Notes: generated by a model not told the origin, from the letters alone. 64,000 nt of DNA from Solibacillus silvestris (GCA_001586195.1 CP014609.1:718001-782000), one strand, 5' to 3'; shown: positions 1 to 7,942, numbered from the stretch's first letter. Numbers and translations: made by a program.

Positions 1-1366
1 TGAGCTTTTAACAGGTGAATTGCCATTTTCAGGGGAATCTGCTGTATCTATTGCGTTAAAGCATCTGCAGGCGGAAACACCTTCCGTACGTGAATTTGAT
101 GCAAGCATTCCGCAAAGCGTGGAAAATATTGTATTAAAGGCAACAGCAAAAGATCAAAATCACCGTTATAGCAATGCAGAAGAGATGGAAGAAGATTTAA
201 ATACATGTTTATCATTACAACGGGTGAATGAACCTAAATTTATGCCGCCGGTTGATAATGGCGCGACAAAGCTAATGCCGATTATAAAAGATCCGAAGCC
301 TGTACCTGTCCCGGTTCAGGAGCCATCTACCGGCATTACGGAACAGACAGTCCGGATCGATTCAAAACCGCCTGCAGAGGAAGAACCGAAGCCGTTAAAG
401 CCAAAAAAGAAAAAGAAAAAATGGCCGCTTATCGTTGGTCTATTAGTTCTTTTAGCAATTGGTGCAGTAGTAGCAGCTGTTCTTTTAACTCCAAATAGAG
501 TAGTCATAGAAGATGTGACAGATATGACGGTTGAAGAAGCGATTCGAATTTTAGAAGAGCAAGGTTTCGTTATTGGCGAACAAGAGGAACGCAACAATGA
601 AGAAATTGAATCCGGAAATATCATTGAAACGAATCCGCAAGCAGGTCGGGAACGTGATAAAGGCACTACGGTGGATTTAATCGTCAGTATCGGTAAGGAA
701 TTGACAAAGATGGAGGATTTCGTCGGTAAACAGCGTGATGAAGTAATCGATGAGTTAGAAGAATATAATAGCTATGATTTTAGAGAGGAATATTCTTCTG
801 AGCATGCAGCGGGTGAGATTATCGGTCAAACACCGGAAGCCGGAGAGGAAATTCACGTCAATGAGACAGATGTTGTATTAACAGTTAGTAGAGGACAGGA
901 ACAAGTAACGGTGCGGGACTTGATGGCGTTTAATGATGCAAACCGTTCAGAATATGAAAAAAGCTCAGGTTTTAAAGTGAATGTAACTGGTGAAGAATAT
1001 TCGGATAAACCGGCAGGTGAAGTAATCAGTCAAACACCAAAAGCAGGCACGAAGCTTGAAAAAGGTGGCACAATTAATGTCGTCATCTCGAAAGGACCAA
1101 AAGCAAAACAGGAAAAGTTCTATACAAAAACAATTGAAATTCCGTACGAGCCTTTTGAAGAAGGGATCGAGCAAGAGGTCTCCATTTACATTCAGGACAA
1201 AACACGTACAATGGCAGAGCCTGTAGAAAAGTTAACAATTAATGAAGATACTTTATATACAATTAAGCTGGTCATCGTTGAAGGGGACAAAGCAGCCTAT
1301 CAGATTGTACGGGATAACAATGTAATCGAAAATAAAACAATTACGTATGAAGAATTGGCGGAATAA
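1..1366 (+). CDS. prkC: Serine/threonine protein kinase PrkC, 3-prime part
   Basis: The gene enters from the left edge; the frame is already open at base 2, so the start lies outside the window. The visible part begins in the kinase C-lobe (ELLTGELPFSGESA) and continues through a basic, Pro-rich juxtamembrane stretch, a Lys run and one transmembrane helix at about 422-493. Three extracellular PASTA repeats follow (about 500-690, 700-900 and 905-1110) and then a C-terminal extracellular segment. PrkC-type kinases sense muropeptides through PASTA domains and phosphorylate cytoplasmic targets, including at spore germination. The downstream rsgA-rpe-thiN order matches the B. subtilis prpC-prkC-rsgA cluster. 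The stop is 11 nt before rsgA, so co-transcription is likely. Confidence 0.95.
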   Translation, partial: ELLTGELPFSGESAVSIALKHLQAETPSVREFDASIPQSVENIVLKATAKDQNHRYSNAEEMEEDLNTCLSLQRVNEPKFMPPVDNGATKLMPIIKDPKPVPVPVQEPSTGITEQTVRIDSKPPAEEEPKPLKPKKKKKKWPLIVGLLVLLAIGAVVAAVLLTPNRVVIEDVTDMTVEEAIRILEEQGFVIGEQEERNNEEIESGNIIETNPQAGRERDKGTTVDLIVSIGKELTKMEDFVGKQRDEVIDELEEYNSYDFREEYSSEHAAGEIIGQTPEAGEEIHVNETDVVLTVSRGQEQVTVRDLMAFNDANRSEYEKSSGFKVNVTGEEYSDKPAGEVISQTPKAGTKLEKGGTINVVISKGPKAKQEKFYTKTIEIPYEPFEEGIEQEVSIYIQDKTRTMAEPVEKLTINEDTLYTIKLVIVEGDKAAYQIVRDNNVIENKTITYEELAE

Positions 1367-1377
1367 GGAGGAATTGG

Positions 1378-2259
1378 ATGGCGCAAGCCCAAATTCGAAA
1401 AGCATTAAGCGGTTATTATTATGTTGAAAAAGACGGCAATTTAATTCAATGTCGCGCTCGTGGGATTTTCCGTAATCGCGGAGAATCACCACTAGTCGGC
1501 GATTTTGTGGAATATTCCTATGATGGGGAATCGGATGGTTCCATCGATAAAATACTGGAACGTCACAACGAACTCGTCCGACCACCGATTGCGAATGTGG
1601 ATCAGGCATTACTTGTGTTTTCCGCAAAAGAACCGGATTTTAATACAGTACTGCTCGACCGTTTTTTAGTCGTGCTCGAGTCGTTCCATGTTCAGCCGAT
1701 CATTATTTTAACGAAGATGGATTTATTAAATGATGCAGAACGTGCACATTTACAAACATACATTGACGACTATAAAGAAATCGGCTATGACATTATCGAA
1801 ACATACATTGATGATCCAACATTGCTGGAGAAAATTGAACCATACTTGCAAGAAAAAACATCGGTGCTTGCTGGCCAGTCAGGTGTAGGGAAGTCAACAT
1901 TATTAAATACATTGCTTCCTGAGCTTGATTTAAAAACAGGTATTATTTCAAAAAGTTTAGGGCGCGGGAAACATACAACTCGCCACGTCGAGCTGATTGA
2001 AGTATGCGGCGGACTATTGGCGGACACACCAGGCTTTAGTTCTTTTGATTTTGAAATGATAGAAAAAGAAGAGCTGACATCCTGTTTGCCAGAGTTCGAA
2101 CGTATTAGCGAGAATTGTAAGTTCCGTGGTTGTCTGCATATAAAAGAACCGAAATGTGCGGTAAAACAGGCAGTAGAAACGGGAGAAATCCGTTCGTACC
2201 GCTATGAGCATTATGAACAAATCTTACAAGAAATTATTGACCGAAAGCCGAGGTATTAG
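1378..2259 (+). CDS. rsgA: Ribosome small-subunit GTPase RsgA (YloQ/CpgA)
   Basis: 293 residues, the usual family length. The GTPase motifs are circularly permuted: the G4-like LTKMDLL comes first (about residue 103), then the P-loop GQSGVGKSTLLN (about 162-173), a TTRH switch and DTPGF. The C-terminus has the zinc-binding pattern C-x5-H-x5-C within KFRGCLHIKEPKC. RsgA checks late 30S maturation in the cytoplasm and releases from the subunit on GTP hydrolysis. The ATG follows AAGGAGG at 1365-1371 with good spacing. It sits between prkC and rpe as in B. subtilis, and is a known type of PrkC-linked gene. Confidence 0.97.
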   Translation: MAQAQIRKALSGYYYVEKDGNLIQCRARGIFRNRGESPLVGDFVEYSYDGESDGSIDKILERHNELVRPPIANVDQALLVFSAKEPDFNTVLLDRFLVVLESFHVQPIIILTKMDLLNDAERAHLQTYIDDYKEIGYDIIETYIDDPTLLEKIEPYLQEKTSVLAGQSGVGKSTLLNTLLPELDLKTGIISKSLGRGKHTTRHVELIEVCGGLLADTPGFSSFDFEMIEKEELTSCLPEFERISENCKFRGCLHIKEPKCAVKQAVETGEIRSYRYEHYEQILQEIIDRKPRY

Positions 2260-2261
2260 AC

Positions 2262-2927
2262 ATGATTAAAATTGCACCATCAATTTTAGCAGCAGACTTT
2301 GCAAAGCTGGGACAAGAAGTAAAAGAAGTAGAAGCAGCAGGAGCCGAATTGATTCATATCGATGTAATGGACGGTCATTTCGTACCGAATATTTCATTTG
2401 GTGCAATTGCATTAGAAGCCATTCGTCCTCTTTCTACATTACCGATGGACGTACATTTAATGATTGAAAATCCGGACCAGTATATTGAACAGTTTGCGAA
2501 AGCGGGTGCAGATTATATTACGGTACATGTTGAAGCATGCCGCCATCTGCACCGTACGATTCAGTTAATTCGTTCACACGGTGTGAAACCGGGTGTTGTA
2601 TTAAATCCGCATACGCCGATTGAAACAATACAGCATATTTTGGAAGATGTTGATATGGTGCTGTTTATGACGGTAAACCCTGGCTTTGGCGGACAAAAGT
2701 TCATTGAATCGGTTGTGCCGAAAGTGGAAGCATTATCGGAAATTATTAAAGAACGTGGCTTGAATATCGAAATTGAAATTGATGGCGGAATTAACGCTGA
2801 AACAATCGTACCTTGTGCAAAAGCAGGTGCAACGGTTTTTGTTGCTGGTTCAGCTATTTACAGTAAAGAAGATCGCGCACAAGCTTTACAGGAAATTAAA
2901 CAAGCAGGATTAGCGGCAATTCAATGA
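2262..2927 (+). CDS. rpe: Ribulose-phosphate 3-epimerase
   Basis: 221-residue TIM barrel that interconverts ribulose 5-phosphate and xylulose 5-phosphate in the pentose phosphate pathway. Visible family motifs are KIAPSILAADF at the N-terminus, HIDVMDGHFVPN (metal ligands His and Asp), MTVNPGFGGQ and the phosphate-binding EIDGGIN and VAGSAI loops. The ATG lies 2 nt after the rsgA stop and the 3-prime end overlaps thiN by 4 nt, so translation coupling in an rsgA-rpe-thiN transcript is likely. Nothing looks truncated. Confidence 0.97.
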   Translation: MIKIAPSILAADFAKLGQEVKEVEAAGAELIHIDVMDGHFVPNISFGAIALEAIRPLSTLPMDVHLMIENPDQYIEQFAKAGADYITVHVEACRHLHRTIQLIRSHGVKPGVVLNPHTPIETIQHILEDVDMVLFMTVNPGFGGQKFIESVVPKVEALSEIIKERGLNIEIEIDGGINAETIVPCAKAGATVFVAGSAIYSKEDRAQALQEIKQAGLAAIQ

Positions 2928-3553
2928 TTGTAGCAATCTGCTCAGGCGGCCCCGTTCATGAGGTCGCCTTTTCTTTAACACCGGATGTCTGGATTGGAGT
3001 CGACCGGGGGGCATTATATTTAGTGGACAAAGGCATACAGCCACATAGTATTGTCGGTGATTTTGATTCCATTACAGCGGAGGAATTTGCGCGGATTTCC
3101 GAAGCTGTAGACCATGTTGAACAATTTCAGGCAGAAAAAGATGAGACGGATACAGACTTAGCCTTGCAGAAGGCACTCACATATGAGCCGCAGGAAGTCT
3201 TTTTAACGGGTGTTACAGGCGGGCGTTTAGATCATTACGAAGCGACATTACGGTCTGTATTTCTCATGCAGCAGCAGCATCCTCATATTACTTTTAAAAT
3301 CGTTAATTCTCATAATATCATTCAATTTTTACTGCCGGGTACACATATTTTGACAGAAGACTATTATTCTTACGTATCGTTTTTTGCCTATGGAAAGACT
3401 CTGCGAAACGTGACGTTGCGTAGTGTTAAATATGAGACGACAGATGAAGTGATTGAACAGGGGACAACACGTTTCACAAGCAATGAAATAATAGGTACAG
3501 GGTCTATTTCATTTAGGGAAGGCATATGTTTAATGATAAAGAGTAAAGATTAA
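2924..3553 (+). CDS. thiN: Thiamine pyrophosphokinase
   Basis: 209 residues, the ThiN/YloS family, which transfers pyrophosphate from ATP to thiamine to make thiamine diphosphate. The N-terminal catalytic part shows GVDRGALYLVDKGI, VGDFDSIT and EKDETDTDLALQKAL, the acidic metal and ATP site. TGVTGGRLDH follows, and the C-terminal part forms the thiamine-binding beta sandwich. The start ATG overlaps the rpe stop (ATGA), giving translational coupling. The position after rpe and before spoVM matches the B. subtilis order. Confidence 0.95.
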   Translation: MIVAICSGGPVHEVAFSLTPDVWIGVDRGALYLVDKGIQPHSIVGDFDSITAEEFARISEAVDHVEQFQAEKDETDTDLALQKALTYEPQEVFLTGVTGGRLDHYEATLRSVFLMQQQHPHITFKIVNSHNIIQFLLPGTHILTEDYYSYVSFFAYGKTLRNVTLRSVKYETTDEVIEQGTTRFTSNEIIGTGSISFREGICLMIKSKD

Positions 3554-3565
3554 GGAGGAACAACA

Positions 3566-3658
3566 CTGAAAGTATATACATTCCAAATGCCAAAATGGTT
3601 AAGCGGTGTGGCAAGAGGCTGCGTGAAGTTGTTTCGTAGAGATAAAAAAGAAAAATAA
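3566..3658 (+). CDS. spoVM: Stage V sporulation protein M (SpoVM), CTG start
   Basis: A 30-codon frame 12 nt after thiN. Read from CTG at 3566 it begins (M)KVYTFQMPKWLSG and aligns with the 26-residue B. subtilis SpoVM from memory: Pro9, Arg17, Phe23, Arg24 and Asp26 all match, followed by a basic tail. SpoVM is the amphipathic helix that recognises the convex forespore membrane and anchors SpoIVA to start coat assembly. TAAGGAGGAA at 3551-3560 places a strong ribosome site 5-7 nt before CTG. No ATG, GTG or TTG lies at that place in frame; the internal ATG at 3587 would remove the N-terminal 7 residues. The location between thiN and rpmB is the syntenic one. Identity is well supported; the CTG start is inferred. 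Confidence 0.88.
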   Translation: MKVYTFQMPKWLSGVARGCVKLFRRDKKEK

Positions 3659-3669
3659 AGATCCTGTCT

Positions 3670-3703
3670 ACAGCTCATAGCGATTATGGGCTGTATTTTT
3701 TCT
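3670..3703 (+). terminator. Rho-independent terminator after spoVM
   Basis: Inverted repeat ACAGCTCATA / TATGGGCTGT (10 bp with one mismatch, loop GCGAT) followed by ATTTTTTCT. It closes the prkC to spoVM transcript. Confidence 0.85.
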
Positions 3704-3768
3704 GTTGTTAAGGAAATTATATACTATCGCACTATGGATAACCTGGAAACAAGTTTTTGTCCCCGTCC

Positions 3769-3940
3769 AGGCTAAAGCGCCAACTCCTCGGCCATTTCAG
3801 TCCTTCCGTGCAAAAGTGGTGAACCGTTTACTTTTGCGTCGGGCCTTCCAATGTCTGAGGCTCACACGATGTGAGCCATTGGGGGCATGCCACAAGGACG
3901 TGGCGTTATACCCCCTCGGAGTTGAACGGGCGCTTTAGCG
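3769..3940. repeat. Highly structured intergenic element (four-helix fold)
   Basis: Between the spoVM and rpmB terminators lies about 170 nt of GC-rich sequence with nested perfect inverted repeats. The outer stem pairs GCTAAAGCGC plus CAACTCC (3771-3787) with GGAGTTG and GCGCTTTAGC (3918-3924, 3930-3939), with a 5-nt bulge. Inside are GCAAAAGT/ACTTTTGC (3810-3817, 3830-3837), CCAATG/CATTGG capped by GGCTCACA/TGTGAGCC (3859-3866, 3870-3877), and GCCAC/GTGGC (3889-3893, 3900-3904). The fold works on either strand. Its reverse complement shares the GAACAAAAGC and GCCACGTCC modules with the short repeats at 9.9, 16.1 and 37.2 kb, so it looks like a longer, inverted relative. A 77-codon open frame across it is not a credible gene. 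Confidence 0.7.
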
Positions 3941-3958
3941 CTTTTGTTCATTTTTTGC

Positions 3959-3994
3959 AAAAAAATAGAGTACCAGCAAATTGCTGATACTCTA
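3959..3994 (-). terminator. Rho-independent terminator of rpmB (minus strand)
   Basis: The stem TAGAGTACCAGCAA / TTGCTGATACTCTA (3966-3994, one mismatch) is followed, reading on the minus strand, by a run of Ts (plus-strand A run 3959-3965). It sits 8 nt beyond the rpmB stop. Confidence 0.85.
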
Positions 3995-4001
3995 TACGCG
4001 A

Positions 4002-4190
4002 TTATACGCGCTCGATTTTACCTGATTTTAAAGCACGAGCAGAAACCCATACACGTTTTGGCTTACCGTCAACTAAGATACGAACTTTTTGAAGGTTAGC
4101 ACCCCAAGTACGTTTGTTAGCGTTCATAGCGTGTGAACGGTTGTTGCCTGTACGAGCTTTACGGCCAGTAATTACGCATTGTTTTGGCAT
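4002..4190 (-). CDS. rpmB: 50S ribosomal protein L28
   Basis: 62 residues on the minus strand, exactly the bL28 size and pattern: [19 protein letters not shown] at the N-terminus and [20 protein letters not shown] near the end. It is a basic structural protein of the large subunit near the E site. A single N-terminal Cys and no C-x2-C pairs suggest the zinc-free form. The AGGAGG on the minus strand (plus 4199-4204) precedes ATG. It is transcribed opposite to its neighbours and flanked by its own promoter and terminator, as in B. subtilis. Confidence 0.97.
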   Translation of the reverse strand: MPKQCVITGRKARTGNNRSHAMNANKRTWGANLQKVRILVDGKPKRVWVSARALKSGKIERV

Positions 4191-4216
4191 TGTAAAATTC
4201 CTCCTTACAGCTGAAT

Positions 4217-4277
4217 CTGAAATCTTTATTTCAGTTCGTTATTTCACATACCATAATAATTTAACATACAGAGTCAA
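4217..4277 (-). promoter_or_regulatory. rpmB promoter and 5-prime UTR hairpin
   Basis: Read on the minus strand, TTGACT (plus 4272-4277), a 16-nt spacer and TATGGT (plus 4250-4255) form a plausible sigma-A promoter. Between it and the ribosome site is a perfect 7-bp hairpin CTGAAAT/ATTTCAG (4217-4223, 4228-4234). The hairpin may be a leader element for L28 control; its function is unproven. Confidence 0.5.
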
Positions 4278-4405
4278 TGAGTGCAAGACATTTTACATAA
4301 CCTTTCAAGAAAAAAACCTTTACACCCCATTTTGCTTAATCGGGATTAAAAACTTCCTGGAAAAGGTAATGTACTATATAAACTAATTATTTGGGGGAAA
4401 TATTT

Positions 4406-5299
4406 ATGAAAAAGTGTATGGTCATCATCAACCCATCTTCAGGGAAAGAAAAAGCAAGTGAGTATGAAAAGAAAATTATCGGACAATTACATAATTATGA
4501 AGTCATTGTAAAAGAAACAGCAGGTGAGAAGGATGCAACCCGCTTTGCTAAAATGGCATGTGATGAGCAATATGATGCGGTCATTTTAGTCGGCGGAGAC
4601 GGTACATTAAATGAAGGGATCAACGGAATTGCCGAACAGCCTCACCGCCCTGTTGTGGGAGTTGTTCCGTTAGGTACAGTCAATGATTTTGCGCGTGCAT
4701 TGGACATATCGCTTGATCCTGATGAGGCGATCGCGTTACTTGGCGGAAAAACAACAAAAGCGGACATCGGGAAAGTGAACGATCATTATTTCACGAATGT
4801 CATTGCAATCGGATTATTGGCAGAAGCGGTTGGTGACGTGTCGGTAGAGCAAAAAACATCTCTTGGATCGCTCGCCTATTTATTTGAAGGAGTGAAAGCG
4901 GCCATTCAAAATGACTCCTACGAAATGGAAGTAACGGCAGATGGACAAACGTATAAAGAAAATATGATGCTCTTCATATGTGTATTAACCGATTCAGTCG
5001 GAAGCTTCCGTCAACTAAATGAAGATGCCGATAAATCAGACGGCCTCTTGCACGGGTTTATTATTAAAAGTACGAGCACACTACAAGTAGTAGGGACAGC
5101 TAAAAATTTGCTTACAGGCAATTATGAGGACGATGACAATATTATTAAATTGAATGCACGTGAAATGCATATAAAAGCGACTGAAGCATTTCCGCTGAAT
5201 GTTGACGGAGACTTAATCAGCCAACTTCCAGCAAAAATATCCATTTTGCATAATCATATCGAATTTTTCGCGGTTAATAGTGGGACACGGCCAAAATAG
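4406..5299 (+). CDS. DagK/YegS-type lipid kinase
   Basis: 297 residues from ATG 4406, chosen because GGGGGAAA (4393-4400) is about 6 nt upstream; an in-frame TTG at 4391 would overlap that site. The N-terminal catalytic domain has the diacylglycerol and sphingosine kinase hallmarks: INPSSGK, GGDGTLNEGINGI (about residues 63-75) and PLGTVNDFARAL. A C-terminal beta-rich domain follows with the NVDGD motif. Family members are soluble enzymes that phosphorylate diacylglycerol or related lipids at the membrane face. B. subtilis has no lipid kinase at this place, so it is an extra gene between rpmB and the asp23 gene. The exact substrate is not deducible. Confidence 0.85.
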   Translation: MKKCMVIINPSSGKEKASEYEKKIIGQLHNYEVIVKETAGEKDATRFAKMACDEQYDAVILVGGDGTLNEGINGIAEQPHRPVVGVVPLGTVNDFARALDISLDPDEAIALLGGKTTKADIGKVNDHYFTNVIAIGLLAEAVGDVSVEQKTSLGSLAYLFEGVKAAIQNDSYEMEVTADGQTYKENMMLFICVLTDSVGSFRQLNEDADKSDGLLHGFIIKSTSTLQVVGTAKNLLTGNYEDDDNIIKLNAREMHIKATEAFPLNVDGDLISQLPAKISILHNHIEFFAVNSGTRPK

Positions 5300-5333
5300 G
5301 TACGTAATAAATAGTCGGTTGGCAGCTAAGCAC

Positions 5334-5455
5334 ATGGAACAGAAGGCGGCGACTCCTGCGGGATAAGCGTGACGGTGCGATATACCGCAAGAGCGTAGCG
5401 GTGAGGAATGGCCCACGCCCGCGGAAAGCGTCAGCCTGTAGTGGAATGTGCGGAT
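5334..5455. repeat. Bacillaceae-type dispersed palindromic repeat, family A copy 1
   Basis: GC-rich block in an AT-rich gap. It contains GGCGGCGACTCCTGCGGGA, GCGTGAC, a centre with CCGC/GCGG pairing, then CCACGCCCGCGGAAAGCG and GCCTGTAGTGG. CTGCGGG plus GCGTG pairs with CACGC plus CCGCGG, making a long imperfect hairpin. I recognise the pattern as a common non-coding repeat of Bacillaceae and Planococcaceae genomes. A second, interrupted copy is at 16015-16190. Confidence 0.75.
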
Positions 5456-5773
5456 AAACATATATTTTGGTATTGAGCTAAAATAGTCAGTGATATGTTT
5501 CAAAAATGCTTCCTTGTATAACAACTGAAAATTGTCGAATACTCTAAATAGGTTGTGAAAAAAATATATGATGTTGTTTTGCATTCAGTGGGGATAAAGA
5601 ACTTAACTGATTGAAATTTCAATTTATTGAAAGATTAAAAATAAAGAGATTCTTAATAAAGAGAAATTCAAAAAAACGACTTCAGGCTAGACGTAGATGA
5701 ACGTTTTCTTTTATAATCGACTTTTGTGTAGTACAATATAAATTAGTCAAATAGAGCCAAGGGGGCATTCACT
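5456..5773 (+). promoter_or_regulatory. AT-rich upstream region of the asp23 gene with a Spo0A-box match
   Basis: The gap holds no gene. TGTCGAA at 5533-5539 matches the Spo0A (0A) box core TGNCGAA. A perfect 12-bp palindrome TTGAAATTTCAA is at 5611-5622. TATAAT (5712-5717) and TACAAT (5732-5737) are possible -10 boxes, but I find no matching -35 at 17 nt. AAGGGGGC precedes the ATG at 5774. Confidence 0.4.
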
Positions 5774-6136
5774 ATGTCAGTAGAATTAAATAACGAATTC
5801 GGTCATATTGATATATCCAATGATGTTATTGCTCAAATTGCTGGTGGAGCAGCGATTGAATGCTATGGCATTGTAGGCATGGCATCAAAACATCAGATTC
5901 GTGATGGATTAACAGATATTTTACGAAAAGAGAATTTTGCAAAAGGTGTGCTCATTCGCCAAGAAGGTGATGACTTACATATTGATATGTACATTATTGT
6001 AAGCTATGGTACGAAAATTTCTGAAATCGCTTATCAAGTACAATCCAAAGTAAAATATACAGTAAATAAAACATTAGGTATGAGCGTTAAATCAGTTAAT
6101 ATTTTTGTTCAAGGCGTTCGTGTTGCGAACGTGTAA
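5774..6136 (+). CDS. Asp23/Gls24 family protein (YloU)
   Basis: 120 residues, the Asp23 (DUF322) family size. Visible features are DVIAQIAGGAAIECYGIVGMASK at the N-terminus and the VNIFVQGVRV ending typical of the family. Members are small cytoplasmic or membrane-associated proteins linked to envelope stress and, in this neighbourhood, to fatty acid kinase. It lies 18 nt before fakA with a strong AGGAGG between them, the same pair as B. subtilis yloU-yloV. Biochemical role is unknown. Confidence 0.9.
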   Translation: MSVELNNEFGHIDISNDVIAQIAGGAAIECYGIVGMASKHQIRDGLTDILRKENFAKGVLIRQEGDDLHIDMYIIVSYGTKISEIAYQVQSKVKYTVNKTLGMSVKSVNIFVQGVRVANV

Positions 6137-6154
6137 GAGGAGGAAATGAATCGA

Positions 6155-7801
6155 ATGAAGTCTTTAGACGGAATTAAATTTGCTGAAATGGTACAAATGG
6201 GTGCACATCACCTATACCAAAATGCAGCATATGTAGATTCGCTAAATGTATTCCCTGTGCCGGATGGTGATACAGGGACAAATATGAATTTATCAATGAC
6301 ATCTGGTGCAGATGAAACAGAAGCCAATGTAAGTGCACATATCGGTAAAACAGCTCAGGCTTTATCAAAAGGCTTACTAATGGGCGCACGCGGAAATTCA
6401 GGCGTAATTTTATCGCAGTTATTCCGCGGGTTCGGTAAAGCGATTGAAAAAGAAGCTGAAATCGATGCAAAAGGCTTAGCGAACGCATTCCAGGCTGGCG
6501 TAGATACTGCCTATAAAGCCGTTATGAAACCAGTGGAAGGGACAATCTTAACGGTTGCTCGTGAAGCGGCGGCAAAAGGTGTGGAAGTTGCGGAAACAGA
6601 AGAAGATATGATTGTCTTGATGGAAGCGTTTATCGAGGAAGCAAAACAATCATTAAACCGTACGCCGGATCTTTTACCTGTATTAAAAGAAGTAGGCGTT
6701 GTCGATAGTGGCGGCCAAGGTTTACTGTTCATTTATGAAGGATTCCTTGCTTCTATGAAAGGCGAGCCATTACCGGAAAAAAATGAATCTTCATTGGATG
6801 ATTTAATTAGTGCAGAACATCACCGTGTACAAGACTTCATGGACACATCTGACATTGAATTTGGATACTGTACAGAAATCATGGTGCGTTTCGAAGAAGA
6901 CAAAGCGCCTTTTGATGAAGAGGAGTTCCGCCAAGAGTTGAATCCGATGGGCGACTCATTACTGGTCATCTCGGACGATGAAATTGCAAAAGTACATATA
7001 CACTCGGAAACTCCAGGTGCCGTACTTGCAGCGGGTCAAAAATATGGTAGCTTAATTAAAATTAAAGTAGACAACATGCGTGAACAGCATTCTGCGATTG
7101 TCAACGATGCACCACAAGCACCTGCGAAACAGCAAAAAACAAAAGTACCATATGCGATTGTAACGATTGCAATGGGTGAAGGTGTATCCAATCTTTTACG
7201 CTCGATCGGTGCTTCTTATGTAATTGAAGGCGGACAGACGATGAACCCTTCTACAGAAGATATCGTAAAAGCGGTAAAAGAAATTGGTGCAGAGCGAGTA
7301 CTAATTTTACCGAACAACAAAAATATCATTATGGCGGCAGAGCAAGCAGCTGAACTTCTGGAAATTGAAGCAGCGGTTGTGCCGACAAAAACGATCCCTC
7401 AAGGAATGGCAGCTATTTTAGCATATAATCCTGCCGAGTCAGTTGAAACGAATAAGGCGAACATGACACAAGGCTTTGCACATGTAAAGACTGGTCAAGT
7501 AACATTTGCCGTGCGTGATACATCGATCGACGGTGTTGAAATCCGTAAAGATGATTATATGGCATTAGCTGAAGGTAAAATTATTTTATCGACTCCTGAA
7601 ATGATGGATGCAGCTAAAAAAGTGCTTGAAGGATTGATGGATGAAGATTCAGAAATCATCACAATCATTTATGGTGAAGATGCAACAGCTGAACAAGCCG
7701 AAGAATTACAAAACTTTATCGAAGAAAATTATCCGGATGCTGAAGTGGAAATTGTTGAAGGTAAACAATCCCTTTATCCGTTCATTTTATCTGTAGAATA
7801 A
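6155..7801 (+). CDS. fakA: Fatty acid kinase catalytic subunit FakA (YloV)
   Basis: 548 residues. The N-terminal DhaL-type domain carries the nucleotide and Mg site NVFPVPDGDTGTNMNLSM and the GARGNSGVILSQLFRG loop (together about residues 27-95). GVVDSGGQGL follows, then a middle linker and the DAK1-like C-terminal region ending near SLYPFILSVE. FakA phosphorylates fatty acids presented by FakB proteins, feeding exogenous fatty acids to PlsX/PlsY. Two in-frame ATGs exist: at 6146 GAGGAGG would be only 2 nt away, so 6155 (11 nt) is preferred, although the choice is not certain. Coupled to the upstream asp23 gene. Confidence 0.92.
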   Translation: MKSLDGIKFAEMVQMGAHHLYQNAAYVDSLNVFPVPDGDTGTNMNLSMTSGADETEANVSAHIGKTAQALSKGLLMGARGNSGVILSQLFRGFGKAIEKEAEIDAKGLANAFQAGVDTAYKAVMKPVEGTILTVAREAAAKGVEVAETEEDMIVLMEAFIEEAKQSLNRTPDLLPVLKEVGVVDSGGQGLLFIYEGFLASMKGEPLPEKNESSLDDLISAEHHRVQDFMDTSDIEFGYCTEIMVRFEEDKAPFDEEEFRQELNPMGDSLLVISDDEIAKVHIHSETPGAVLAAGQKYGSLIKIKVDNMREQHSAIVNDAPQAPAKQQKTKVPYAIVTIAMGEGVSNLLRSIGASYVIEGGQTMNPSTEDIVKAVKEIGAERVLILPNNKNIIMAAEQAAELLEIEAAVVPTKTIPQGMAAILAYNPAESVETNKANMTQGFAHVKTGQVTFAVRDTSIDGVEIRKDDYMALAEGKIILSTPEMMDAAKKVLEGLMDEDSEIITIIYGEDATAEQAEELQNFIEENYPDAEVEIVEGKQSLYPFILSVE

Positions 7802-7810
7802 AATAAATAG

Positions 7811-7857
7811 TGAAAGCAGTGTGTACTTTCAAGTATGCACTGCTTTCATTATGTTTA
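7811..7857 (+). terminator. Terminator after fakA
   Basis: A long stem GAAAGCAGTGTGTACTT / AAGTATGCACTGCTTTC (17 bp with mismatches near the loop) lies 10 nt after the stop and is followed by a weak T-rich tract ATTATGTTT. Confidence 0.7.
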
Positions 7858-7942
7858 AGTGTCTTAAGCGGGCGCTTCGGTAATAAACCCAAAATTTGCG
7901 GTATTTACAGTAGTGAGACCTAATCGGTGGGAAATAAGGGGA

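Noticed and set aside
3705-3938. 77-codon open frame on the plus strand after spoVM
   Set aside because: It lies wholly on the structured GC-rich repeat, has no ribosome site and no recognisable protein pattern.
5213-5584. 123-codon minus-strand frame over the end of the lipid kinase and the repeat
   Set aside because: It overlaps a well-supported gene and a non-coding repeat, and its composition is not protein-like.
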